Below are positions 1-6,994 of a stretch of DNA of 16,080 bases, in pieces; position 1 is the first letter of the stretch, and every line of letters begins with the position of its first letter. The notes beneath the pieces were generated by a model. It was not told the DNA's origin and made no database searches. It saw only the letters and a program-made list of their open reading frames with translations. A program made the translations under genes and the position numbers. Source of the stretch: CAYLZO01 sp964387775 (lineage in GTDB: Bacteria; Chloroflexota; Anaerolineae; JAAYZQ01); the NCBI GenBank assembly GCA_964387775.1, contig CAYLZO010000115.1:1-16080 (forward strand), given 5' to 3'.

Positions 1-120
<120 letters not shown>

Positions 121-129
121 GTCAGAGCC

Positions 130-158
130 AGTCTACCCCAACCCACCCCCTTTGTCAA
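130..158 (-). promoter_or_regulatory. Probable mutL promoter
   Basis: On the minus strand a perfect -35 TTGACA (153-158) is followed, after 17 bp, by TAGACT (130-135) as -10. The predicted start near 123-124 leaves almost no leader before the mutL ATG at 120. The spacer contains the G-rich arm of an inverted repeat (137-148). Confidence 0.6.
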
Positions 159-260
159 AGACAGCTATTAGCCGTCAGCTTTCAGCCTACAGCCGTCAGC
201 AAAAGCTGAAAGCTGATGGCTGATGGCTAATAGCTTGCCTGCAACCTTGGGTGGGTTGGG
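137..260. repeat. Nested inverted repeat between mutL and the DUF4342 gene
   Basis: The outer 12-bp arms are CCCAACCCACCC at 137-148 and its exact complement at 249-260. Nested inside are AGCTATTAGCC (163-173) with GGCTAATAGCT (225-235), and GTCAGCTTTCAGC (174-186) with GCTGAAAGCTGAT (205-217). The right arm carries an extra tandem GATGGCT heptamer. The whole intergenic region can fold as one long imperfect cruciform. No T-tract follows, so it is not a simple terminator. The rest of 121-311 shows no gene. Confidence 0.8.
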
Positions 261-311
261 ACGTAAGGAGGGTGAACGTTCGGAAAACCAAGAAAGAAGA
301 GGAGAATAGAC

Positions 312-662
312 ATGAGTGAGGAACAGAACGTCGTCGAGGAGTCGCAGGTAGCGGATCAGTCAGAAGGGCAGCCGGACGCACAGCCAGAAGCCGAGGGGCC
401 GACGGTATCGGAAGAGATCAAGGTGCAGGTCGAGGACCTGTTCAAGGTAATCAACGACTTGATCCGCGAGGGCACGGTGCGGCGGGTCAAGGTCATTCAC
501 CAAGACCGCATCCTGGTGGACATTCCGCTGTGGGCCGGCCTGGGCACCGGCGTCTTGATGGCCGTCTACATGGCCCCCATCGCCGCGCTGATCGGCGTGG
601 GCGCCTTGTTGGGCGGTGTTACGGTCCGCGTCGAGCGGGAGGCGCCGCCGGACGAAGAATAG
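312..662 (+). CDS. DUF4342 domain membrane-associated protein
   Basis: A 116-residue protein. Residues 1-37 are acidic and rich in Glu/Gln/Pro, probably disordered. Residues 38-109 match the DUF4342 pattern: an amphipathic helix (VEDLFKVINDLIREGTVRR), a short beta hairpin (VKVIHQDRILVDIPL), then a hydrophobic Gly/Ala-rich segment at about 73-103, likely one or two membrane passes, ending in a charged tail. The family is small, of unknown function and common in Gram-positive bacteria and Chloroflexota, sometimes fused to a UBA-like helix. The ATG at 312 follows the purine-rich site AGAGGAG at good spacing. The gene is monocistronic: a terminator starts 20 nt after the stop, and it is divergent from mutL. 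The family call is from memory of the consensus; the function is unknown. Confidence 0.82.
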   Translation: MSEEQNVVEESQVADQSEGQPDAQPEAEGPTVSEEIKVQVEDLFKVINDLIREGTVRRVKVIHQDRILVDIPLWAGLGTGVLMAVYMAPIAALIGVGALLGGVTVRVEREAPPDEE

Positions 663-681
663 GCGCCATCAGGTACTGGCC

Positions 682-717
682 AGGCCTCGACACCCATGAG
701 GGGGTCGGGGCCTTTTT
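682..717 (+). terminator. Rho-independent terminator of the DUF4342 gene
   Basis: A GC-rich stem AGGCCTCGACACCC (682-695) pairs with GGGGGTCGGGGCCT (about 700-713) across a short loop (ATGA), with one or two wobble or mismatch positions, and runs into TTTTT at 713-717. It lies 20 nt after the stop of the DUF4342 gene. The ATG at 696, the nominal start of the following frame, is in the hairpin loop. Confidence 0.85.
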
Positions 718-734
718 CGTGCGTGCAGCGGGGC

Positions 735-1136
735 GTCTGGGGCGGTGGCATCCTGCTCAGTGACCTGGTCGTGTCGCTGATCAACGGCTCGAACCAGGCC
801 ATCTGGATGGCCAAGGTCGCGCCCGATGTGCAGGGCCGCGTCTTTTCGACGCGGCGGCTCATTGCCTGGGTGGCCAGCCCCCTGGCCCGGGGGATCGCCG
901 GGCCGCTGGCCGATCACGTGATGGAGCCGGCCATGGCCGAAGGCGGTGCCCTGGTGGGCGTGTTTGGGGGGCTGGTCGGCACCGACACGGGCGCGGGCAT
1001 GTCGCTGATGTTCGTCCTGTCGGCGCTCGTGGGCCTCGCCGTCGTGCTGGGCGCCTATCTCATCCCCAGCGTGCGCAATGTCGAGGACATTCTGCCCGAT
1101 CACGAGACCGCCGCCGAGGAGCCTGCACCCGCCTGA
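735..1136 (+). pseudogene. C-terminal remnant of an MFS transporter
   Basis: The reading frame encodes only the last third of a major facilitator superfamily permease. It has a loop and helix with INGSNQAIWMAKVAPDVQGR and VFSTRRLIAW, a segment with GPLADHVMEPAM, a final hydrophobic span (MSLMFVLSALVGLAVVLGAY) and a charged tail. Intact relatives have about 400-430 residues and place this block after roughly residue 280 (family knowledge), so ten or so helices are missing. Upstream codons in this frame do not resemble MFS, and the only ATG (696) is inside the loop of the preceding terminator with no ribosome binding site. I read it as a decayed or deletion-truncated gene; the clean frame to 1136 suggests recent loss. 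A short expressed membrane peptide is possible but unlikely. Confidence 0.75.
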
Positions 1137-1160
1137 CGTCTGTCCCTGCCCCCCTCGTCG

Positions 1161-1256
1161 GTCATTGCGAGCGCAGCGAAGCAATCCCACTTTCGTCCAG
1201 GCCGGGGATTGCTTCGCTGCGTTCGCAATCCGCACACGCGCCGGAGGCGTAGCGCC
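1161..1256. repeat. REP-like palindromic repeat (copy 1)
   Basis: The arms ATTGCGAGCGCAGCGAAGCA (extending to 1164-1188) and 1205-1229 are complementary at 24 of 25 positions around a 16-nt loop. A secondary small palindrome, GGCGTAGCGCC, follows at about 1246-1256. The same core, with ATTGCGAG and GCAATCCC ends, recurs at 15897-16017. Together with the promoter, this element fills 1137-1375; no gene is seen there. Confidence 0.88.
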
Positions 1257-1316
1257 TTTGGCGGGACTATCCGTTTGTGACAAATGCATAGCCGAGACCG
1301 CTCTGCGCTGGCTGTT

Positions 1317-1344
1317 TTGAACCGCGCCCCATCCGTGGTATAAT
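1317..1344 (+). promoter_or_regulatory. Probable promoter of the iorAB operon
   Basis: The -35 is TTGAAC (1317-1322), followed by a 16-bp spacer and a perfect -10 TATAAT (1339-1344), with an extended -10 TGG just before it. The predicted start near 1351 gives a leader of about 25 nt containing GGAGGTGG (1363-1370). Confidence 0.75.
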
Positions 1345-1375
1345 CGGCCCAACATCACCAATGGAGGTGGAGGCA

Positions 1376-3181
1376 ATGAAGCGACTGCTATCAGGCAACG
1401 AAGCGGTGGCCCGGGGGGCGTGGGAGGCGGGCATCGAGGTCGCCTCGGCCTATCCCGGCACCCCCAGCACCGAGATTTTGGAAGAATTCGCGCGTTTCCC
1501 CAACGTCTATGCCGAGTGGGCGCCCAACGAAAAGGTGGCCGTGGACGTGGCGGTGGGCGCGGCCTACGCCGGCCGGCGGGCGCTGGCGGTTATGAAGCAC
1601 GTGGGCGTCAACGTGGCCGCCGATTCTGTGTTCTACGCCTCGATGACGGGCGTCGAGGCGGGGCTGGTCATTGTCACCGCCGACGACCCGGCCATGCACT
1701 CCTCTCAGAACGAGCAGGACAACCGCCGCTACGCCAAGTTCGCCCGCATCCCGTGCCTCGAGCCCTCGGACAGCCAGGAGGCCAAGGACCTGGTCGAAGC
1801 CGCGCTGGAGCTCAGCGAGCAGTTCGACACGCCGGTGTTCCTGCGGCTGACGACGCGCATCTGCCACTCCAGCACGCCGGTGGCGCTGGGCGACCAGAAA
1901 AAGATGGCGCCTACCCGTGAGAAATTTCCCCGTAATCCGGCCAAGTACGTCATGGTGCCGGGCAACGCCCGCAAAAAACACCCCGTCATTGAGGGACGCA
2001 TCGAGCAGGTGGCCGAGTTCGCCGAGACCTTTCCCTTCAACCGCGTCGAGTGGGGTAAAGCCGGCCCTTCAGGCCAGCTCGGCATCGTCACCTGCGGCGT
2101 GGCCTACCAGTACGCCAAAGAAGTTTTCCCCGAGGCGTCGATCCTGCGCCTGGGCCTGAGCTATCCCCTGCCTCCCAAGTTGATCCGCGATTTTGCGGCC
2201 AAGGTGGAGCGCCTCATCGTCGTCGAGGAACTCGACCCCTTCCTGGAAGAAGAGATCAAGCTCATGGGCGTCGAGTGCGAGGGCAAGAGCATTTTCCCAA
2301 TGGTCGGTGAATTCGACCCCCGCCTCGTGCGCGAAAACGCCATCGCCGCCGGATTATTGCCCGAATCGGACCACGTGCCCGTCGCCGAATTGGCCAAGCC
2401 CGAGATCCCGCCCCGCCCGCCCGTGCTCTGCCCCGGCTGCCCCCATCGCGGCGTCTTTCACGTGCTGAACAAGCGTCGCGTGCCGGTCACGGGCGACATC
2501 GGCTGCTACACGCTGGGCCTGCTGCCGCCGCTGTCGGCCATCCACACCTGCGGCTGCATGGGCGCCGGCATCGGCCAGGCCCACGGCGCCGACAAGGCCG
2601 GCGTCGGCGAGCGGATGGTGGCCGTCATCGGCGACTCGACGTTCTTTCACACCGGCATCCCGGCCCTGCTCAACGTGGCCTACAACCAGAGCAACGTCGT
2701 GACGGTCATTCTCGACAACCGCATCACGGGCATGACGGGCCACCAGCAAAATCCGGGCACCGGCTACACGCTTCAACTCCAGGAGTCGCCGCCCATCGAG
2801 CTGGAGCCGCTGGTCCGGTCGCTGGGCATCGAGCGGGTCAAAACCGTGCCCGCGTTTGACGTCCAGGCCATCGACGAGACGATGAAGGAGTATCTCCAGG
2901 CCGACGGCCCCAGCGTGCTCATCGCCCGCGACGAGTGCGCCCTGCTGCCCAGCGCCCGCAAACGCTGGCTGCCGCTGGAGGTCGTCGCCGACAAGTGCAA
3001 CGGCTGCACCATGTGCTTCCGCATCGGCTGCCCGGCGATTCTGAAGAGCGACGAGTTGGACGAAAAGACGCAGCGGCCCAAGGCCCTCATCGATCCGCTG
3101 CTGTGCACCGGCTGCGAGGTCTGCGCCCAGGTCTGTCCCTGGGACGCGATTCTGTTTCGCGACCAGGTTACGAGAGAGTAG
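1376..3181 (+). CDS. iorA: Indolepyruvate:ferredoxin oxidoreductase, alpha subunit
   Basis: A 601-residue thiamine-diphosphate/iron-sulfur enzyme. With IorB it oxidatively decarboxylates aryl-pyruvates from aromatic amino acids to aryl-acetyl-CoA and CO2, reducing ferredoxin. The N-terminal pyrimidine-binding domain starts LLSGNEAVARGAWEAG and includes YPGTPSTE. It is followed by CPGCPHRG (about 352-359), GDIGCYTLG (373), and the TPP/Mg motif GDST (419) through DNR (447). The C-terminal ferredoxin domain has CNGCTMCFRIGCP (541-553) and CTGCEVCAQVCP (577-588), ligands for two [4Fe-4S] clusters. Length fits the family. I chose the ATG at 1376 because GGAGGTGG lies 5 nt upstream; an in-frame ATG at 1361 would place that site inside the gene. 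It is first in an operon with iorB 78 nt downstream. No key residue appears missing. Confidence 0.96.
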   Translation: MKRLLSGNEAVARGAWEAGIEVASAYPGTPSTEILEEFARFPNVYAEWAPNEKVAVDVAVGAAYAGRRALAVMKHVGVNVAADSVFYASMTGVEAGLVIVTADDPAMHSSQNEQDNRRYAKFARIPCLEPSDSQEAKDLVEAALELSEQFDTPVFLRLTTRICHSSTPVALGDQKKMAPTREKFPRNPAKYVMVPGNARKKHPVIEGRIEQVAEFAETFPFNRVEWGKAGPSGQLGIVTCGVAYQYAKEVFPEASILRLGLSYPLPPKLIRDFAAKVERLIVVEELDPFLEEEIKLMGVECEGKSIFPMVGEFDPRLVRENAIAAGLLPESDHVPVAELAKPEIPPRPPVLCPGCPHRGVFHVLNKRRVPVTGDIGCYTLGLLPPLSAIHTCGCMGAGIGQAHGADKAGVGERMVAVIGDSTFFHTGIPALLNVAYNQSNVVTVILDNRITGMTGHQQNPGTGYTLQLQESPPIELEPLVRSLGIERVKTVPAFDVQAIDETMKEYLQADGPSVLIARDECALLPSARKRWLPLEVVADKCNGCTMCFRIGCPAILKSDELDEKTQRPKALIDPLLCTGCEVCAQVCPWDAILFRDQVTRE

Positions 3182-3238
3182 GTATCGGGCAATCGGGTAT
3201 CAGGGAATCAGGTACCCGATACCCGGTACCTGATTCCC
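3182..3238. repeat. Heptamer-built hairpin between iorA and iorB
   Basis: The 14-nt arms GGGAATCAGGTACC (3203-3216) and GGTACCTGATTCCC (3225-3238) are perfectly complementary, with an 8-nt loop. The preceding bases (ATCGGGC, AATCGGG, TATCAGG, GAATCAG) continue the same pattern at 7-nt steps. There is no T-run, so a processing or stability element or a mobile palindrome is more likely than a terminator. Confidence 0.85.
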
Positions 3239-3259
3239 GCTTTTGTGAGGGATAACGAC

Positions 3260-3853
3260 ATGACACAGAGCTACAACTTTTTACTCGCCGGCGTCGGCGG
3301 ACAGGGCACGATTTTGGCCAGCAACGTGTTGGCCGAAACAGGGCTGGCGGCCGGCTTTGACGTCAAAAAATCCGAGGTGCACGGCATGGCCCAGCGGGGC
3401 GGGAGCGTCAACACCCACGTCCGCTGGGACGTCGAGAAGGTCTATTCGCCCCTGGTCAGCCTGGGCGAGGCCGACATCCTGCTCGTCTTTGAGCGGGCCG
3501 AGGCCCTGCGCTATGCCGAGTTCCTGAAGCCCGGCGGGGTGGCCATCGTCGACGGGCACACCATCGAGCCGATCACGGTCACGTCCGGCGGGGCCCACTA
3601 TCCGACGGAGGAGGAGTTGAAGGCCGTCTACGCCGAGTTGACCGACCGGCTCCACCTGGTGCCGGGCACGGCCGCCGCCAAGGAGCTGGGCAACGCCCGC
3701 GTGGCCAACGTGGTGCTGCTGGGCGCCTTTTCGACCTTCGTGGACGTGCCGGTCGAGACCTGGCAGGACGTGATCGAGGCCCGGGTGCCGCCCAGGTACG
3801 TTGAGTTGAACCGCCAGGCGTTCCTGCGGGGCCGGGAGTTGGTAGCAGGCTAG
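3260..3853 (+). CDS. iorB: Indolepyruvate:ferredoxin oxidoreductase, beta subunit
   Basis: A 197-residue protein of the pyruvate/ketoisovalerate oxidoreductase catalytic (gamma-type) domain family. It has the N-terminal nucleotide-like loop GVGGQG (11-16), followed by TILASNVLAETGLAAGFDV, KKSEVHGMAQRGGSVNTHVR and LVFERAEALRY. It partners IorA to form the active oxidoreductase in the cytoplasm. The usual length is about 190-210 residues. The ATG at 3260 is preferred over a GTG at 3245 because TGAGGGA (3246-3252) sits at normal spacing, and homologs begin just before the YNFLLAGVGGQG strand. It follows iorA in the same direction across a hairpin. The pairing of subunit order and motifs makes iorAB more likely than a pyruvate or 2-oxoglutarate enzyme; exact substrate preference cannot be read from sequence. 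Confidence 0.94.
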   Translation: MTQSYNFLLAGVGGQGTILASNVLAETGLAAGFDVKKSEVHGMAQRGGSVNTHVRWDVEKVYSPLVSLGEADILLVFERAEALRYAEFLKPGGVAIVDGHTIEPITVTSGGAHYPTEEELKAVYAELTDRLHLVPGTAAAKELGNARVANVVLLGAFSTFVDVPVETWQDVIEARVPPRYVELNRQAFLRGRELVAG

Positions 3854-3889
3854 CTGCGGTTCGCCAATTTTGCCCGGGGGAGGTGGGAC

Positions 3890-4291
3890 ATGCTGCAACT
3901 TTGGCTCGTTCTGGACAATCCGGCGCTGCTGAACGACGTGCTGGAGGCCTGGTCCGAGGTCGGCGTGCGGGGTATCACCATTTTCGAGAGCACGGGCGTG
4001 CACCGCGTGCGCTCGCGGGCCAGCCAGCAGGACGCTCCCTTCATGCTCGGCTTCAGCCGCCTGTTGCGCACCGACCAGGTGGGCCACACCACCCTCTTTG
4101 CCGTGGTGCCCGACATGGAGATCGTCGAGCGGCTGGTAGCAGCCACGGAGCAGATCGTCGGCGACCTGAGCCAGCCCAACACCGGCGTGCTCTTTGCCGT
4201 GCCGGTGGCCGCCGCCTGGGGCCTGGCCAAGCAGCCCTTTCAGGACGGGCCTGGCACCCGCCCCAGTGAATCTCCCTCCAGGGAACCGTAG
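3890..4291 (+). CDS. PII-like (GlnB-superfamily) small signalling protein
   Basis: A 133-residue protein with the PII ferredoxin-like layout. There is a first strand (LQLWLVLD), a helix and strand (LNDVLEAWSEVGVRGITIFE) matching the PII segment before the T-loop, a variable stretch at about 37-60 in place of the T-loop, a strand (TTLFAVVPD), a second helix (EIVERLVAATEQIVGDL) and a last strand (TGVLFAVPV). The uridylylated T-loop Tyr context and the B-loop ATP motif TGKIGDGK of true GlnB/GlnK are absent; here the B-loop reads DLSQPNTG. So it is a divergent PII-like protein, with unknown ligand. A good SD (GGGGAGG, 3876-3882) precedes the ATG. It starts 36 nt after iorB and ends 11 nt before the antiporter gene, suggesting that it acts on that transporter (inference). 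A CutA-like fold is the main alternative. Confidence 0.72.
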   Translation: MLQLWLVLDNPALLNDVLEAWSEVGVRGITIFESTGVHRVRSRASQQDAPFMLGFSRLLRTDQVGHTTLFAVVPDMEIVERLVAATEQIVGDLSQPNTGVLFAVPVAAAWGLAKQPFQDGPGTRPSESPSREP

Positions 4292-4302
4292 AGGGCTTGA
4301 AC

Positions 4303-5286
4303 GTGGTCTGGATCGTCTTTCTCGTTAGCAGCGCCATCCTGGTGGTGGCGGCCGTCAAGATGGCCCAATACGGCGACGTGATCGCCGTGCGCACCCGGCT
4401 GGGCGGGATGTTCATCGGCGTGCTGCTATTGGCCGGGGCCACCTCCCTGCCCGAGATGCTGACCATGATCAACTCCTTCAAGTTGGACGCCCCGGGTCTG
4501 GCGGCGGGCAACATGTTCGGCAGCAACATGTTCAACATGTTGCTGCTGGCCCTGCTCGACCTGGTGAACCAGCAGGCGCGCATCCTGCGCCGGGTGGCCA
4601 TGACCCACGCCCTGACGGCGGCGCTGGGCAGCGCCATGATCGGCCTCTCGATCTTTTTCATCCTGGGCGACATTCACGTCGAGATCGGCTGGGTGGGCTT
4701 GGACAGCCTGGCGCTCATCCTGGTCTACCTCGCGGGCATCCGCCTGATCCAGAGCAACGGCCAGGCGTCGGCCACCACGGTCGAGCTGCCCCAGGCCCGG
4801 CCGGTGATGCCCCTCTGGCGGGCGCTGCTCGGCTTTGCCCTGGCGACGGCGGTGCTGGTGGTCGTCACCCGCTGGCTGGTGGCTTCCAGCCACGAGATTG
4901 CCCAGATCACGGGCCTGGGGGCCGGGTTCGTCGGCACGACGCTGCTGGCCATGGTCACGTCGCTGCCCGAGACGGTGGCCGTCGTCGCCGCGTCGCGCAT
5001 GGGCGCCTACGACATGGCCGTGGGCAACCTCTTTGGCAGCAACGTCTTTAACATGTTTGCCCTGGGGGTGGCCGACGTGTTCTACACGCCGGGGCGCCTC
5101 CTGGGGGCCATCGACCCCGCCTTTGCCCTGGTGGGCATGCTGGGCCTGCTGCTCACCAACCTGGCCCTCATCGGCAACATCGCCCGCGTGGAGCGCCGCC
5201 TGGGGTTCGTGGAGGCCGACGCGCTGCTCATCCTGCTGGTCTATTTCGGGGGGATGTTTTTCCTCTTTATGCGGGGCATCGGCTAG
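4303..5286 (+). CDS. CaCA-family sodium/calcium (cation) antiporter
   Basis: An inner-membrane exchanger of about 327 residues with the two inverted alpha-repeats of the CaCA family. Repeat 1 has GATSLPE (about 45-51) and GNMFGSNMFN (69-78); repeat 2 has TSLPET (219-224) and GNLFGSNVFN (241-250). The paired Glu and the Asn/Ser residues form the ion-binding site in known members. About ten hydrophobic segments are visible, with a cytosolic loop between the halves near residues 148-170. The annotated start is GTG 4303, with GAGGG 7 nt upstream; a TTG at 4297 would leave 1 nt spacing. The gene ends 6 bp from the stop of the convergent peptidase gene. Sequence cannot separate Ca2+/Na+ from other cation exchange such as Ca2+/H+. 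Confidence 0.92.
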   Translation: MVWIVFLVSSAILVVAAVKMAQYGDVIAVRTRLGGMFIGVLLLAGATSLPEMLTMINSFKLDAPGLAAGNMFGSNMFNMLLLALLDLVNQQARILRRVAMTHALTAALGSAMIGLSIFFILGDIHVEIGWVGLDSLALILVYLAGIRLIQSNGQASATTVELPQARPVMPLWRALLGFALATAVLVVVTRWLVASSHEIAQITGLGAGFVGTTLLAMVTSLPETVAVVAASRMGAYDMAVGNLFGSNVFNMFALGVADVFYTPGRLLGAIDPAFALVGMLGLLLTNLALIGNIARVERRLGFVEADALLILLVYFGGMFFLFMRGIG

Positions 5287-5292
5287 ACGATC

Positions 5293-5842
5293 TCACAGCC
5301 ACGCGTCGGCGTCCTCGCCCAGTTGGAAGGCGACGCCCAGGAGAAAGCCCCGTGCCCGCTCTGTCTGGGGATAATTGCCCAGGTAGGCCCAGAACTCCTT
5401 ACTGTGGTTCGGATGCTTGCGGTGGGCCAGCTCGTGGGCGACGACGTACTCGACCACCCACTCGGGCCAACCCTTGATCCGGTCGCTAATACGGATGTCG
5501 CCGTCGGTCGGGCCGCCGGTGGTGCAACTGCCCAGCCGCTTGCGCATGTTGCCCACCCACCGGACTGAGTGCCACTCGATCTCGCCGCCAAAGTGCGCCT
5601 CGTTGATCCGGCGCGCCATCGCTTCCAGCTCCTCGTCGGCCCGGGCGCGGACCAGGGCGCGCTTGCGCCGGATCTCCTCGACGATCTCGGCCACGTGCTT
5701 GTCGAACTGCCGCTTGGGCACCTTGCGCGGCGCGCGGATGCGCACCCGGTCGCCGTTCCACTCGTAGTGGATGTTCCGCTTCAGCCGCCCGTCGCGGACG
5801 ATCTCGACGGTGATGGGATCGTCCCCGCCGATGACGCGCTTT

Positions 5843-5850
<8 letters not shown>
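5293..5850 (-). CDS. YgjP-type (DUF45) zinc metallopeptidase
   Basis: A 185-residue soluble protein with the gluzincin-like motif HELAH (139-143), followed by KHPNHSKEFW, in which H149 is a likely third zinc ligand. This is the signature of the YgjP/DUF45 (SprT-WSS1 clan) family. Upstream are the family features PRKVPKRQFDKHV and GSCTTGGPTDGDIRIS; the latter replaces the more usual W-GSC element and keeps the GSC core. The biological substrate in this family is unsettled. The ATG at 5850 overlaps the ATPase stop by 8 bp (ATGAGTGA), so translation is probably coupled. It is the last gene of a minus-strand ABC operon, an unexpected partner. The 3' end is 6 bp from the convergent antiporter stop, with no terminator between. 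Confidence 0.9.
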
Positions 5851-6922
<1,072 letters not shown>

Positions 6923-6926
6923 GGTT

Positions 6927-6985
6927 CGTGATGCGTGATGCGTGATGCGTGATGCGTGAGTGACCTTCACGCATCACGCATCACG
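6927..6985. repeat. Tandem heptamer array folding into a perfect hairpin
   Basis: CGTGATG is repeated four times plus 5 nt (6927-6959). The stretch 6941-6959 is perfectly complementary to 6967-6985 (19 bp), with a 7-nt loop GTGACCT. It lies between the permease stop (6995) and the ATPase start (6922), so it is transcribed inside the operon and covers the place where the ATPase ribosome binding site should be. Confidence 0.92.
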
Positions 6986-6994
6986 CCTCGCGTG

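Noticed and set aside
1361..1375. ATG at 1361 as the iorA start
   Set aside because: It would put the Shine-Dalgarno GGAGGTGG inside the coding sequence. ATG 1376 has correct spacing and matches homolog N-termini.
6923..6970. ATG at 6970 as the start of the ABC ATPase
   Set aside because: The extra 16 residues are translated from the heptamer hairpin (THASRITHHASRT), and family members start at MSLLEVNSI.
6927..6985. CRISPR array
   Set aside because: The repeats are directly abutting heptamers without spacers, and no cas genes are present.
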